Of a stretch of DNA of 64,000 nucleotides, positions 8,928 to 18,677 are shown in pieces. The notes below the pieces were generated by a model. The model was not told the origin of the DNA, did no database searches, and saw only the letters and a list, made by a program, of their open reading frames with translations. The stretch is from the NCBI GenBank assembly GCA_018402385.1, contig JAGYJA010000007.1:682001-746000 (forward strand), given 5' to 3'. Both the position numbers and the translations under genes were made by a program. This DNA comes from Flavobacteriaceae bacterium (GTDB lineage Bacteria; Bacteroidota; Bacteroidia; Flavobacteriales; Flavobacteriaceae). Numbering within the stretch: the first letter of the stretch is position 1; every line of letters starts with the position of its first letter.

Positions 8928-8956
8928 CAGCTCTATTTAGAACAAATCTATTTAAG

Positions 8957-9286
8957 ATGATAAAAGTAAGCGATACAGCAAAAACTAAAATCTCCCAGCT
9001 TATGTCTGAAGAAGGTTTTAATGTTATTAACGACTACGTGAGAGTGGGCGTAAAAAGTGGTGGTTGCTCCGGTTTGTCTTATGAATTGAAGTTTGATAAT
9101 TCATCTCGTGATGAAGATAAAATTTTTGAAGACAATGCCGTTAAAATCATCATTGATAAAAAGAGTTTTCTTTATCTGGTGGGTACCACACTGGAATACA
9201 GCGGTGGCCTGAACGGAAAAGGATTTGTTTTCAACAACCCAAACGCTAACCGCACTTGTGGGTGTGGCGAGAGTTTTTCGCTTTAA
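8957..9286 (+). CDS. sufA: SufA/IscA-type iron-sulfur carrier protein
   Basis: The 109-residue A-type carrier has the three conserved cysteines: Cys37 in SGGCSGLSY, and Cys101 and Cys103 in RTCGCGESF. It accepts Fe-S clusters from the SufBCD scaffold and passes them to client enzymes in the cytoplasm. It is the first gene of the suf operon, with a -7 box 29 nt upstream and sufB starting 18 bp after its stop. Length and motifs are standard for the HesB/IscA family. Confidence 0.95.
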   Translation: MIKVSDTAKTKISQLMSEEGFNVINDYVRVGVKSGGCSGLSYELKFDNSSRDEDKIFEDNAVKIIIDKKSFLYLVGTTLEYSGGLNGKGFVFNNPNANRTCGCGESFSL

Positions 9287-9304
9287 GCTAAAAAGGAAAA
9301 AATT

Positions 9305-10753
9305 ATGTCAAAATATACAGAAGACGACTTACAGAAAGAACTCGAAACCAAAGAATACAAATATGGTTTCTATACAGATATAAAATCTGACACCTTTCCT
9401 GTGGGCCTTAATGAAGAGGTAGTAGTAGCAATTTCCAAAAAGAAAGAAGAGCCAGAATGGATGACTGAATGGCGATTAGAAGCTTTCAGATACTGGAAAG
9501 AAATGGTTGAACCCGAGTGGGCAAATGTACATTATCAAAAACCCGACTTTCAGGCGATTTCTTATTACTCTGCACCCAACTCAAAACCAAAATATGACAG
9601 CCTAGACGAAGTGGATCCTGAACTCCTGGACACTTTTAAAAGACTTGGGATTTCGCTGGACGAGCAAAAAAAACTCGCCGGCGTGGCCGTTGATATCGTG
9701 ATGGACTCGGTTTCAGTCGCGACGACATTTAAAAAAACACTGGCAGAAAAAGGAATTATTTTCTGTTCCATTTCAGAAGCAATTAAAGAGCACCCTGAAC
9801 TGGTAAAAAAATATTTAGGCACTGTTGTACCCCAACGTGACAATTTTTATGCAGCATTGAATTCGGCAGTTTTTAGTGACGGTTCGTTTTGCTACATACC
9901 AAAGGGTGTAAGATGCCCCATGGAGCTTTCCACCTACTTTAGAATCAACCAGGCAGGAACAGGCCAATTTGAAAGAACACTCGTCATTGCCGATGAAGGA
10001 AGCTATGTGAGTTATCTGGAGGGTTGTACAGCACCATCACGTGATGAAAATCAATTACACGCTGCTGTCGTAGAGTTAATCGCTCTTGACAATGCAGAAA
10101 TCAAATATTCAACCGTTCAAAACTGGTATCCGGGAAATAAAGAAGGAAAAGGAGGCGTTTATAATTTTGTAACCAAAAGAGGGCTTTGCGAGAAAAATGC
10201 AAAAATCTCCTGGACACAAGTAGAAACAGGTAGTGCCGTTACCTGGAAATATCCAAGCTGTGTGCTTAAAGGTGATAACTCCATTGGCGAGTTTTATTCC
10301 ATTGCTGTTACCAACAATTTTCAGCAAGCAGATACCGGAACCAAAATGATTCACCTTGGGAAAAACACCCGAAGCACCATTATTTCTAAAGGTATTTCAG
10401 CAGGGCAATCCCAGAACTCATACAGAGGTTTGGTGCAAATAAGTCCGCGTGCAGAAAACGCCCGCAACTTTTCACAATGTGATTCTTTATTGATGGGGAA
10501 TAAATGTGGGGCCCACACGTTCCCCTACATTGAAGCAAAAAATAAAACCGCTAAAATCGAGCACGAGGCTACCACCTCAAAAATTGGTGAAGACCAGATT
10601 TTTTACTGCAATCAGCGTGGTATTGATACTGAAAAAGCCATTGCACTCATTGTAAACGGCTTTAGCAAAGAAGTGCTCAATAAACTACCGATGGAATTTG
10701 CAGTAGAAGCTCAAAAATTACTGGAAATAAGCCTAGAAGGTTCTGTAGGATAA
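9305..10753 (+). CDS. sufB: SufB, Fe-S cluster scaffold subunit
   Basis: The 482-residue SufB is the core scaffold of the SufBC2D complex on which clusters are assembled. Recognisable segments are [57 protein letters not shown] and the C-terminal [19 protein letters not shown]. The second gene of the operon, it is followed by a small lipoprotein gene instead of directly by sufC. Full length, no anomalies. Confidence 0.97.
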   Translation: MSKYTEDDLQKELETKEYKYGFYTDIKSDTFPVGLNEEVVVAISKKKEEPEWMTEWRLEAFRYWKEMVEPEWANVHYQKPDFQAISYYSAPNSKPKYDSLDEVDPELLDTFKRLGISLDEQKKLAGVAVDIVMDSVSVATTFKKTLAEKGIIFCSISEAIKEHPELVKKYLGTVVPQRDNFYAALNSAVFSDGSFCYIPKGVRCPMELSTYFRINQAGTGQFERTLVIADEGSYVSYLEGCTAPSRDENQLHAAVVELIALDNAEIKYSTVQNWYPGNKEGKGGVYNFVTKRGLCEKNAKISWTQVETGSAVTWKYPSCVLKGDNSIGEFYSIAVTNNFQQADTGTKMIHLGKNTRSTIISKGISAGQSQNSYRGLVQISPRAENARNFSQCDSLLMGNKCGAHTFPYIEAKNKTAKIEHEATTSKIGEDQIFYCNQRGIDTEKAIALIVNGFSKEVLNKLPMEFAVEAQKLLEISLEGSVG

Positions 10754-10784
10754 AAAAACAACTAACCCCTTAAATTAAAATCCA

Positions 10785-11150
10785 ATGAAAAAAGTTTTCG
10801 TTTTGTTTAGTGTCATTCTTGTTCTTGCAAGTTGTAAAAACAATGAAGAGTCATCAGTAGAAGCTCAAGAAATCAAGGCAGATTTTATTTTCCTTGATGA
10901 TGCTGCAGTATTAAAAGGTACCGACTTTATTTACGGAGTAAATATTGACGATAAAGCGAAAGAGCTCGCAGAACGTGTAAATCCTGTCAAAAAAGAAGAC
11001 TTTGACATGGTTCCTGTAGTAGTGATGGGAGTTATCAATAAAAATGAAAGAAAAGAAGAGGGAACCATTATGTGGGAAGAAATTGTTACCATTAAAGAAA
11101 TTATAAGCGTAAGCGAGAGTCCCTCACAAGCCGATGTAAAACTAGAATAG
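10785..11150 (+). CDS. small lipoprotein of unknown function inside the suf operon
   Basis: The 121-residue protein has a lipoprotein signal (MKKVFVLFSVILVLASC, lipid Cys17) and a mature region of about 100 residues containing FIFLDDAAVLKGTDFIYGV and MVPVVVMGVINKNE. I do not recognise a family. It lies 31 bp after sufB and 7 bp before sufC, so it is almost certainly co-transcribed with them. Because lipoproteins act outside the cytoplasm, a direct role in cluster assembly is unlikely; a role linked to oxidative or metal stress is only a guess. Confidence 0.8.
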   Translation: MKKVFVLFSVILVLASCKNNEESSVEAQEIKADFIFLDDAAVLKGTDFIYGVNIDDKAKELAERVNPVKKEDFDMVPVVVMGVINKNERKEEGTIMWEEIVTIKEIISVSESPSQADVKLE

Positions 11151-11157
11151 AAAAACA

Positions 11158-11913
11158 ATGTTACAAATCAAAAATTTACACGCAGGTGTAGAAGAAACCG
11201 ATATTTTAAAAGGAATAAATCTTGAGGTGAAAGCAGGAGAAGTACACGCCATTATGGGCCCAAACGGATCCGGAAAAAGTACACTCGCCTCTGTGATTGC
11301 CGGAAAAGAAGAATTTGATGTCACTCAGGGAAATATATATTTTGAATCTGAAGATATCGCAGAACTCGCTCCGGAAGAGCGTGCTCATAAAGGCATCTTT
11401 TTGTCCTTTCAGTATCCTGTTGAAATACCCGGTGTTTCAGTAACCAATTTCATTAAAACAGCCATCAACGAAAACCGAAAAGCAAAAGGTCTCGAGGATA
11501 TGCCTGCCAATGAAATGCTGAAAATGATCAGGGAAAAAGCCGAAATGTTTGAAATGGACAGAAAGTTTCTTTCGCGTTCCCTAAACGAAGGTTTCTCCGG
11601 TGGTGAGAAAAAGAGAAATGAAATTTTCCAATTGGCGATGCTTGACCCAAAATTGGCCATCCTCGATGAAACCGATTCCGGATTGGATATTGATGCATTG
11701 AGAGTCGTTGCAAACGGAGTCAATAAATTGAAAAGCAACAAAAATGCAATCGTCGTCATCACCCATTACCAAAGACTTCTCGACCACATTGTCCCCGATT
11801 TTGTACACGTGCTAATGGACGGTAAAATCGTAAAAACCGGCACCAAAGAACTCGCTTATGAACTGGAAGAGCGTGGCTATGACTGGATTAAAGAAGAAGC
11901 GAAGGCCGTTTAA
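11158..11913 (+). CDS. sufC: SufC, Fe-S assembly ATPase
   Basis: The 251-residue ABC ATPase has Walker A GPNGSGKST at residues 34-42, the SufC-specific Q-loop region FQYPVEIPGVSVTNF, the signature FSGGEKKRNE at 146-155, Walker B LAILDE at 166-171 and the D-loop TDSGLDIDAL. It powers SufBD conformational change during cluster assembly. It starts 7 bp after the small lipoprotein gene, and sufD follows after 68 bp. Confidence 0.97.
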   Translation: MLQIKNLHAGVEETDILKGINLEVKAGEVHAIMGPNGSGKSTLASVIAGKEEFDVTQGNIYFESEDIAELAPEERAHKGIFLSFQYPVEIPGVSVTNFIKTAINENRKAKGLEDMPANEMLKMIREKAEMFEMDRKFLSRSLNEGFSGGEKKRNEIFQLAMLDPKLAILDETDSGLDIDALRVVANGVNKLKSNKNAIVVITHYQRLLDHIVPDFVHVLMDGKIVKTGTKELAYELEERGYDWIKEEAKAV

Positions 11914-11981
11914 ATGTTTGATGTTTGTGGTTTATAGTTCACCTATTAAACCATTAACTTTTAACCATTAACTAAAAAAAA

Positions 11982-13295
11982 ATGAGTTTAAAAGATAAAT
12001 TAGTATCCTCTTACCTTGCATTCGAAGACTATATCGATGCAGATTCTCATATCCATGAGATTCGCAATAAAGCGATAAAGACTTTTGAAAATTCAGGATT
12101 TCCCACAAAAAAGGAAGAAGCCTGGAAATACACCTCGTTGAACTCAATTATTAAAGAGGACTATTGTATTTTTCCAAAAAAAGAAAACACTGTTGAATTC
12201 AAAGAGGTAAAAAAATACTTTTTACACGAAATTGATACCTATAAAATTGTGTTTATAGACGGGGTTTACAACTCGTTCCTTTCCGAAACCACCCACGACA
12301 AAGTAGATGTTTGTTTAATGTCTTCAGCACTAAGCAAGCCTAAGTACAAAGCAGTGGTTGAAAACTATTTCAATAAAATAGCAAAAGACGATAGTTTGAC
12401 TTCACTAAACACCGCTTTCGCGAAAGAAGGAGCTTACATTTTCATCCCAAAACACCGGGAAGTAGAAAAACCCATCGAAATCATCAACTTTGCCACCGGA
12501 AATGAAGCCGCACTTTTGTTACAACCCAGAAATTTAATCGTAGTCGAAGAAAACGCCCATGTCCAGATTATTGAACGTCACCAAAGCTTAACCGGAAACG
12601 CCGTTTTTACAAACTCAGTTACTGAAATATTTGCTGAAAAAAACAGCTCGGTTGACTTTTACAAAGTTCAAAATGACAACAATGGAGCTTCGTTAATTGA
12701 CAATACTTTCATTTCGCAAAAAGATGGCAGTAATGTGAGTGTTCACACTTTTTCTTTTGGCGGAAAATTAATTCGTAATAATTTGAATTTCTACCAAAAA
12801 GGAGAACACGTCAACTCCACTTTAAAGGGAATCACGATTATTGAAGACAAACAACACGTTGACCACAATACACTTGTAAATCACATAGAACCCAACTGTG
12901 AAAGCCATCAGGACTACAAAGGTATTTTTGCCGGAAATTCAACTGGTGTTTTTAACGGAAGAATCATTGTTGAAAAAGAAGCTCAAAAAACCGATGCTTT
13001 TCAACAAAACAATAACATACTCATTGATGACAAAGCCACCATCAATTCAAAACCTCAGCTGGAGATTTTTGCAGACGATGTAAAATGTTCACACGGCTGC
13101 ACCATTGGTCAGCTGGATGAAGAAGCTATGTTTTACCTTCAGACAAGAGGAATCAGGAAAAAAGAAGCTCAAGCATTATTGATGTATGCCTTTGCAAGCA
13201 ATGTTTTGGAAAGCGTAAAAATACCGGAATTAAAAGCACGCATCACCAAACTCATCGCAAAGAAAATTGGGGTGAACTTAGGTTTCAACTTGTAA
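11982..13295 (+). CDS. sufD: SufD, Fe-S cluster assembly subunit
   Basis: The 437-residue SufD is the SufB paralogue that completes the SufBC2D scaffold. Its N-terminal helical part includes KKEEAWKYTSLNSI. The beta-helix core includes FNGRIIVEKEAQKTDAFQQ, NSKPQLEIFADDVKCSHGCT and LDEEAMFYLQTRGI, the usual SufD signatures. The 68-bp gap from sufC lacks a recognisable terminator, so the operon probably continues through it. Confidence 0.96.
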   Translation: MSLKDKLVSSYLAFEDYIDADSHIHEIRNKAIKTFENSGFPTKKEEAWKYTSLNSIIKEDYCIFPKKENTVEFKEVKKYFLHEIDTYKIVFIDGVYNSFLSETTHDKVDVCLMSSALSKPKYKAVVENYFNKIAKDDSLTSLNTAFAKEGAYIFIPKHREVEKPIEIINFATGNEAALLLQPRNLIVVEENAHVQIIERHQSLTGNAVFTNSVTEIFAEKNSSVDFYKVQNDNNGASLIDNTFISQKDGSNVSVHTFSFGGKLIRNNLNFYQKGEHVNSTLKGITIIEDKQHVDHNTLVNHIEPNCESHQDYKGIFAGNSTGVFNGRIIVEKEAQKTDAFQQNNNILIDDKATINSKPQLEIFADDVKCSHGCTIGQLDEEAMFYLQTRGIRKKEAQALLMYAFASNVLESVKIPELKARITKLIAKKIGVNLGFNL

Positions 13296-13329
13296 TAATG
13301 TTCTTTTCCAAATATCCAAATAAACTATT

Positions 13330-14568
13330 ATGAATACGAATAGTAAGAGTATTGCATTTGATGTAGAAAAAATCAGAAAAGATTTTCCAATTCTTTCCAG
13401 AAAAGTTAATGGTTATCCTTTGGTATATCTTGACAATGCAGCCACCTCCCAAAAACCACAAGTGGTTATTGATGCTTTAGTTGATTACTATTCAAATTAC
13501 AATGCGAACATACACCGTGGAGTTCACAGTCTTTCTCAGGAAGCCACTGATGCTTATGAGCAAGCGAGAGAGAAAATAAGAGCTCATTTTAATATAAAAA
13601 AAACGAGAGAAGTAATATTCACGGCTGGCACTACACATGCAATTAATTTAGTTGCTTCTGGCTTTAGAAAAATTTTACAAAAAGGAGATGAACTCATTGT
13701 ATCAGCTCTTGAACATCATTCAAATATCGTCCCCTGGCAAATGCTTTGTGAAGAGACAGGAGCAGTTCTAAAAGTTCTCCCAATGAATGAGCAGGGAGAG
13801 CTTGACCTCGTTGAATATATAAACCTGTTATCAAACAAAACAAAGCTTGTTTTTGTCAATCATATCTCAAACGCTTTGGGAACCATAAATCCCATTGAAG
13901 AAATTATTGAAAAAGCACACAAAGTGGGTGCGGCTGTTTTAATAGACGGCGCGCAGGCTTGTTCACACATAAAACCTGATTTACAAACGCTCAATGCGGA
14001 CTTCTATACCTGTTCTGCCCACAAAATGTGTGGCCCAACCGGGGTGGGAATTTTGTATGGAAAAGAAGGCTGGCTTGCTAAATTACCCCCCTATCAAGGA
14101 GGCGGTGAAATGATTAAGGAGGTCACTTTTGAAAAAACAACTTATGCAGAACTTCCCCATAAATTTGAAGCCGGAACACCCAACATTGCAGACGGAATTG
14201 CTTTTGGAGTCGCACTCGATTATTTAAATACCATTGGGTTTGATGCTATTGCAAATTATGAGAACCAACTTCTCGAATATGCCACAGAAAAACTACTGGA
14301 AATCGAAGGATTAAAAATATATGGTACTTCAGCACATAAAACTTCGGTGATTTCATTTAACATAAAAAATATACACCCTTATGACATTGGCACAATCCTT
14401 GACAAGTTGGGTATAGCCGTACGCACCGGTCACCATTGTGCACAACCCATTATGGATTTTTACAATATACCGGGAACTGTAAGAGCTTCATTTGCTTTTT
14501 ACAATACATTTCACGAAATTGATGTACTTGTAGAGGCAATTAAAAAAGCAAAAGTAATGCTAACTTAA
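13330..14568 (+). CDS. sufS: SufS cysteine desulfurase
   Basis: The 412-residue PLP enzyme takes sulfur from L-cysteine as a persulfide and hands it to SufE. The Schiff-base lysine is Lys232 in SAHKMCGPTGVG, and the active-site Cys370 lies in RTGHHCAQP, as in group II desulfurases. YLDNAATSQKP and NIHRGVHSLS at the N-terminus are also characteristic. The gene starts 34 bp after sufD, in line with the operon. Confidence 0.97.
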   Translation: MNTNSKSIAFDVEKIRKDFPILSRKVNGYPLVYLDNAATSQKPQVVIDALVDYYSNYNANIHRGVHSLSQEATDAYEQAREKIRAHFNIKKTREVIFTAGTTHAINLVASGFRKILQKGDELIVSALEHHSNIVPWQMLCEETGAVLKVLPMNEQGELDLVEYINLLSNKTKLVFVNHISNALGTINPIEEIIEKAHKVGAAVLIDGAQACSHIKPDLQTLNADFYTCSAHKMCGPTGVGILYGKEGWLAKLPPYQGGGEMIKEVTFEKTTYAELPHKFEAGTPNIADGIAFGVALDYLNTIGFDAIANYENQLLEYATEKLLEIEGLKIYGTSAHKTSVISFNIKNIHPYDIGTILDKLGIAVRTGHHCAQPIMDFYNIPGTVRASFAFYNTFHEIDVLVEAIKKAKVMLT

Positions 14569-14582
14569 CACTCAACAGAATT

Positions 14583-15023
14583 ATGAAATCAATTTATTCA
14601 ATTTTAGTTTTTTCAGTATTATTTTTAACCACCTCTTGTGATGAAACACAAAAGGTAATCAATACCGCCAGCAATGTGCAATTAAACGGAAACTATACAA
14701 TCAACACCGTTCAAGAAAAAAGTTACACCCCAAAAGAACTTGTGATTTCTTTTGATGCACTCAATAAATCAGTCAATGCTACCACTGAGTGTAATAACCT
14801 ATTTGGATCTTACACTATTGATTTATATGCATTAAACTTTAGCCCTTTAGCCAGTACAAAAAAGTATTGTGAAGGCAAAATGGATGCGGAAAAAGAAATT
14901 GGAGAAGCTCTTGAAGCAACAGGTTCATACACCGTTGAAAACGGGGTGCTTACTCTTTTTTCAAAAACAGATAGAAGTCAGTTGCTTACAGCAACAAAAG
15001 TTAGAGATACAAATGAAAATTAA
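14583..15023 (+). CDS. META-domain-like lipoprotein between sufS and sufE
   Basis: The 146-residue lipoprotein (lipid Cys19 in TTSCDE) has a mature part resembling the META/HslJ fold: LNGNYTIN, a TECNNLFGSYTI core with a Cys, LNFSPLASTKKYC, and VENGVLTLFS. META proteins in other bacteria are linked to heat or antibiotic stress, with no defined activity. It lies 14 bp after sufS, and its last 11 bp overlap the start of sufE, so it is a built-in member of the operon. Confidence 0.78.
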   Translation: MKSIYSILVFSVLFLTTSCDETQKVINTASNVQLNGNYTINTVQEKSYTPKELVISFDALNKSVNATTECNNLFGSYTIDLYALNFSPLASTKKYCEGKMDAEKEIGEALEATGSYTVENGVLTLFSKTDRSQLLTATKVRDTNEN

Positions 15024-15435
15024 GGATATACAAGAAGAAATAATTGAAGAGTTTGCATTTTTTGAGGACTGGATGCAGCGTTATGAGCATATGATTTCGC
15101 TTGGAAAGTCATTACCCATTATCGATAAAGCAAACAAAAAAGATGATTACCTCATAAAAGGATGCCAATCTAAAGTTTGGGTTTTTCCGGAGTTTAAAGA
15201 TGGCAAAGTCTTCTTTACAGCAGATAGCGATGCCATAATAACAAAAGGAATTGTCGCTTTATTGCTCAGAGTGTTTTCAAATCAAACGCCTGAAGACATC
15301 TTAAACGCAGACACTGCTTTTATAGATGAAATAGGACTAAAAGAACATTTATCTCCCACAAGGGCAAATGGATTGGTCTCGATGATTAAGCAATTAAAGA
15401 TGTACGCACTTGCTTATCAGTCACAATTAAATTAA
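15013..15435 (+). CDS. sufE: SufE sulfur acceptor
   Basis: The 140-residue SufE accepts persulfide sulfur from SufS at Cys51 (LIKGCQSKVWVF) and passes it to SufBCD. Start ATG 15013 is chosen because it gives the typical MKIKDIQEEIIEEF N-terminus. A longer in-frame extension would lie over the lipoprotein gene and shows no family similarity. The start overlaps the preceding stop by 11 bp, suggesting translational coupling. Confidence 0.95.
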   Translation: MKIKDIQEEIIEEFAFFEDWMQRYEHMISLGKSLPIIDKANKKDDYLIKGCQSKVWVFPEFKDGKVFFTADSDAIITKGIVALLLRVFSNQTPEDILNADTAFIDEIGLKEHLSPTRANGLVSMIKQLKMYALAYQSQLN

Positions 15436-15771
15436 ATGAATATGGAAACGGAAGAAAAAATAAATACAGCAGAACTTGGCGAAAAAATAGTAAAGGTTTT
15501 AAAAACCATTTATGACCCTGAAATCCCGGTTGACATCTATGAACTCGGTCTCATTTATGATGTGTTTGTCAATGAAGATTATGAAGTGAAAATCATCATG
15601 ACATTGACAACACCAAATTGTCCGGTTGCTGAAAGTATGCCTCAAGAAGTGAAAGATAAAGTCGCCTCTTTAAAAATGGTCAAAGACGCTGAGGTAGAGC
15701 TCACTTTTGACCCTCCTTGGTCTCAAGAATTGATGAGTGAAGAAGCTAAACTGGAACTTGGAATGCTTTAA
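15436..15771 (+). CDS. sufT: SufT-like DUF59/MIP18 protein of the SUF operon
   Basis: The 111-residue protein has DPEIPVDIYELGLIYDV and TTPNCPVAESMPQEV, the hallmark DUF59 motifs including the conserved Cys. SufT-type proteins help maturation of Fe-S proteins, probably at the transfer stage. The gene begins directly after the sufE stop codon; a second in-frame ATG lies 6 bp downstream and either could be used. Confidence 0.92.
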   Translation: MNMETEEKINTAELGEKIVKVLKTIYDPEIPVDIYELGLIYDVFVNEDYEVKIIMTLTTPNCPVAESMPQEVKDKVASLKMVKDAEVELTFDPPWSQELMSEEAKLELGML

Positions 15772-15786
15772 CAAGTTGTCTTTTTT

Positions 15787-16293
15787 ATGGATGAAATAAT
15801 CAACAAAGTTGCAAACAGTAAACTAAAAACCATCAATCTGGAGGATTATTATCCCCCGGGACAACGAGTGGTTTTTGACATAGCAGACTGGTTATTTCAG
15901 GGAATTGTTTTAAAAGAAAAAGACTTTCGCGAAAGCGCAAAAAATCACGCCTGGAGTCAATACAAAAATCAATATGTTGCCCTCACGTGCAGTACTGAAG
16001 CCATCATTCCCGGGTGGGCTTATTTATTGATTACAAGTTATTTAAGTCCTTTTTCCCGGAAAGTAGTCGTAGGAGATTTAACAGACCTTGAAACTATTTT
16101 GTTTGCCGAAACCCTTCAAAAAGCAGACTTTTCTGAATACACAAACCTTCCCGTTATTATCAAAGGCTGTTCAAACAAGCCCGTGCCAGATAATGCTTAC
16201 ATTTTATTACTTCAAAAGCTTCAGCCTATAGTTAAAAGTTTGTTTTATGGGGAAGCTTGCTCTAGTGTACCCCTTTACAAACAGAAAAAGTGA
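15787..16293 (+). CDS. DUF2480 family protein
   Basis: The 168-residue cytoplasmic protein matches the Bacteroidota DUF2480 family in length and in segments such as NLEDYYPPGQRVVFDIADWLF, FRESAKNHAWSQY and IKGCSNKPVPDNAYILL. The function is unknown. It follows sufT by 15 bp and is the last gene before a new promoter, so it probably belongs to the suf transcript. A role near iron-sulfur assembly is inferred from position only. Confidence 0.88.
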   Translation: MDEIINKVANSKLKTINLEDYYPPGQRVVFDIADWLFQGIVLKEKDFRESAKNHAWSQYKNQYVALTCSTEAIIPGWAYLLITSYLSPFSRKVVVGDLTDLETILFAETLQKADFSEYTNLPVIIKGCSNKPVPDNAYILLLQKLQPIVKSLFYGEACSSVPLYKQKK

Positions 16294-16323
16294 CTTTTTT
16301 TAAGATTTGGTTCAAAATAATAT

Positions 16324-16331
16324 TAATTTTG
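16324..16331 (+). promoter_or_regulatory. -7 promoter box (TAATTTTG) for the DUF3078 gene
   Basis: Matches TAnnTTTG, 25 nt before the ATG at 16357. A TTTG at 16306-16309 is only 14 bp upstream, shorter than the usual 17-19 bp, so the -33 assignment is weak. Confidence 0.5.
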
Positions 16332-16356
16332 CGACCTATTTTAAAAAAACCCTATT

Positions 16357-17268
16357 ATGAAAAAATCAATTCTAGTAGTTTTATCATTTTTAATGACCGC
16401 TGTTGTGTTTTCACAAGATGAAGAACAGGCTCCTAAAGAAGGCTGGTCAAGATCAGGCACCTTTTCATTTTTACTTAATCAAACTGCCTTTAATGCAGAA
16501 TGGACAGGTGGAGGCACTTCAAATATAGCCGGTAACATTAACCTGGTATATGATGCAAATTACACAAAAGGAAGACTTAGTTGGGATAACCGTTTTATGG
16601 GCGACTATGGCTTAACAAAAATCAAAGGCGATGAATTTGAAAGAAAAACAAATGACAGGCTTGAAATAAACTCCATTGTGGGTTACCAAATAAAAGAGGG
16701 CAGCCTCTGGTCTTACTCCTTTTTTGCAAATTTTAGAACACAATTTGACAAAGGATTTGAATTTAATGAAGATGTAAACCCCATTACACGTGTTGAAACA
16801 ACTCGATTTATGTCTCCAGCTTATTTACAATTTGGTCCCGGTATGACCTGGAAAAAATCAGACAATTTAAAAGTAAACATTGCTCCTGCTACATCACGAT
16901 TAATTTTTGTTAACAGCCGTTTTACAGATGTGGGTAACGACCCACTTGCTATTGCCGCGTTTAATGAAAACCCATACTTTGGTGTGGAAGCAAATGAGAC
17001 CTTGCGATTTGAATTTGGAGCATCAGTATCTGCTTATGCTAAATTTGACCTAATTGAAAATGTCTCAATGGAAAATTTGCTTAATCTCTATTCAAACTAC
17101 CTGGAAGACCCTCAAAATGTTGATATCGACTACACAATGAACCTTAATATGAAGATTAACAAATTCCTTTCCGCTAATCTAATATTCCAGGCCATTTATG
17201 ACGATAATGCCGTACAAGGATTCCAAATTAGAGAAGTCTTTGGATTGGGTGTCAACTTTGGTCTTTAA
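16357..17268 (+). CDS. DUF3078 outer-membrane-type protein
   Basis: The 303-residue protein has a signal peptide (MKKSILVVLSFLMTAVVFSQ). The mature part is rich in alternating-aromatic strands, such as GTFSFLLNQTAFNAEWTGGG and LSWDNRFMGDYGLTK, characteristic of DUF3078 and suggesting a small outer-membrane beta-barrel. No function is established. It has its own -7 box and is followed by a strong terminator, so it appears monocistronic. Confidence 0.85.
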   Translation: MKKSILVVLSFLMTAVVFSQDEEQAPKEGWSRSGTFSFLLNQTAFNAEWTGGGTSNIAGNINLVYDANYTKGRLSWDNRFMGDYGLTKIKGDEFERKTNDRLEINSIVGYQIKEGSLWSYSFFANFRTQFDKGFEFNEDVNPITRVETTRFMSPAYLQFGPGMTWKKSDNLKVNIAPATSRLIFVNSRFTDVGNDPLAIAAFNENPYFGVEANETLRFEFGASVSAYAKFDLIENVSMENLLNLYSNYLEDPQNVDIDYTMNLNMKINKFLSANLIFQAIYDDNAVQGFQIREVFGLGVNFGL

Positions 17269-17291
17269 TGATCAAAGAAAAGAAACAATCA

Positions 17292-17320
17292 AAAGGTTGC
17301 CCAAATGGCAGCCTTTTTTT
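17292..17320 (+). terminator. intrinsic terminator after the DUF3078 gene
   Basis: A 10-bp stem (17292-17301 with 17307-17316, one G-U pair) closes the loop CAAAT and is followed by a T run to 17320. It lies 24 bp beyond the stop codon, ideal for a rho-independent terminator. Confidence 0.85.
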
Positions 17321-17370
17321 GTATCTTAAAACGAGATTATTAGTATATTTCGCCAAAAAATAAAACCCCA

Positions 17371-17796
17371 TTGAAAAGAACCATTGGAAGAATAGACAAA
17401 GCCGACTTTCCTGAATTGGGACTCTATGATATTGCTGTTAAAATCGACACAGGCGCTTATACTTCATCAATTCATTGTCAAAATGTTATTGAAGATGCTG
17501 GTGTACTGAAGTGCAATTTTCTTGATAAAGAACACCCCGGCTATGATGGCAAAGAATTTAATTTTAAAGAATATCAAATAAAAAAAGTGAAAAGCAGTAA
17601 CGGCATTGTTCAAACCCGATATATGATCCAAACAACTTTGATTCTTTTTGATGAACAACAAACCATACAGCTCACGCTTTCAGATCGTGAAGAAATGAAA
17701 TTTCCAGTGCTATTAGGAAGAAAATTTTTAAATAAAAAATATATTGTAGATACCGGTCTAACCAATCTTTCTTACAAACAACAAACACAAAAATGA
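17371..17796 (+). CDS. RimK-associated putative zinc protease (RimK/LysX-linked family)
   Basis: The 141-residue protein begins at a TTG and has [32 protein letters not shown] near its N-terminus. This is the DTGA signature of the retropepsin-like family annotated as ATP-dependent zinc protease, which is regularly encoded next to rim[10 protein letters not shown] near the C-terminus is also typical. Its stop overlaps the rimK ATG (ATGA), a sign of coupling. Activity as a true protease is uncertain. Confidence 0.85.
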   Translation: MKRTIGRIDKADFPELGLYDIAVKIDTGAYTSSIHCQNVIEDAGVLKCNFLDKEHPGYDGKEFNFKEYQIKKVKSSNGIVQTRYMIQTTLILFDEQQTIQLTLSDREEMKFPVLLGRKFLNKKYIVDTGLTNLSYKQQTQK

Positions 17797-18665
17797 ATAT
17801 CAAAATCCTTTCAGCAAATCCCAATTTATATTCGACTAAAAGATTGGTTGAAGCTGCCAAAAAAAGAAATCATCACGTGGAAGTCATCGACCACGCAAAG
17901 TGTGATATTGTCATAGAAAAAAAGAATCCGTGTATTTATTACAAAGGACATCTTATAAAGGATACTGATGCTATCATTCCCAGAATAGGAGCCTCTGTAA
18001 CTTTTTATGGAACGGCCGTTGTCAGGCAGTTTGAAATGATGCGGGTTTTTACAACAACCGAGTCTCAGGCTCTGGTAAGATCTCGTGACAAACTAAGGAG
18101 TTTACAGGTGCTCTCCAGAGCAGGTTTAGGTCTTCCAAAAACAGTTTTTACAAATTACTCAAGAAATACTGAGGATGTAATTAAACATGTGGGAGGTGCT
18201 CCATTAATCATCAAATTACTTGAAGGCACCCAAGGACTTGGCGTTGTTTTGGCAGAAACAAACAATGCTGCAGAATCTGTACTAGAAGCCTTTAACGGTC
18301 TTCAGGCACGGGTGATTGTTCAGGAATTTATCAAAGAAGCAGGTGGTGCAGATATTAGAGCCTTTATAGTTGATGGTCAGGTTGTGGGTGCCATGAAAAG
18401 ACAAGGAAAAGAAGGTGAGTTTCGCTCTAATTTACACAGAGGAGGTTCAGCAAGCATTATAGAACTAACAGATGAAGAGGAAAATGCAGCCATCAAAGCC
18501 GCTCGTGTAATGGGGCTGGGTGTAGCCGGTGTCGATATGTTGCAATCTGCGAGAGGGCCCTTAATCCTTGAAGTAAATTCTTCCCCCGGACTAGAAGGCA
18601 TTGAAGCCGCCACAGGCAAAGACATTGCAAAAAGCATCATTAGATATATCGAACGGAGTATTTAA
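17793..18665 (+). CDS. rimK: RimK-type ATP-grasp glutamate ligase
   Basis: The 290-residue ATP-grasp ligase has the RimK order of motifs: [60 protein letters not shown]-like FRSNLHRGG and [15 protein letters not shown]. RimK adds glutamate residues to the C-terminus of ribosomal protein S6 in known species; other carboxyl substrates are possible. It overlaps the protease-like gene by 4 bp, and the AstE-like gene follows after 12 bp, the common three-gene arrangement. Confidence 0.92.
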   Translation: MNIKILSANPNLYSTKRLVEAAKKRNHHVEVIDHAKCDIVIEKKNPCIYYKGHLIKDTDAIIPRIGASVTFYGTAVVRQFEMMRVFTTTESQALVRSRDKLRSLQVLSRAGLGLPKTVFTNYSRNTEDVIKHVGGAPLIIKLLEGTQGLGVVLAETNNAAESVLEAFNGLQARVIVQEFIKEAGGADIRAFIVDGQVVGAMKRQGKEGEFRSNLHRGGSASIIELTDEEENAAIKAARVMGLGVAGVDMLQSARGPLILEVNSSPGLEGIEAATGKDIAKSIIRYIERSI

Positions 18666-18677
18666 AATTAATCGCTA

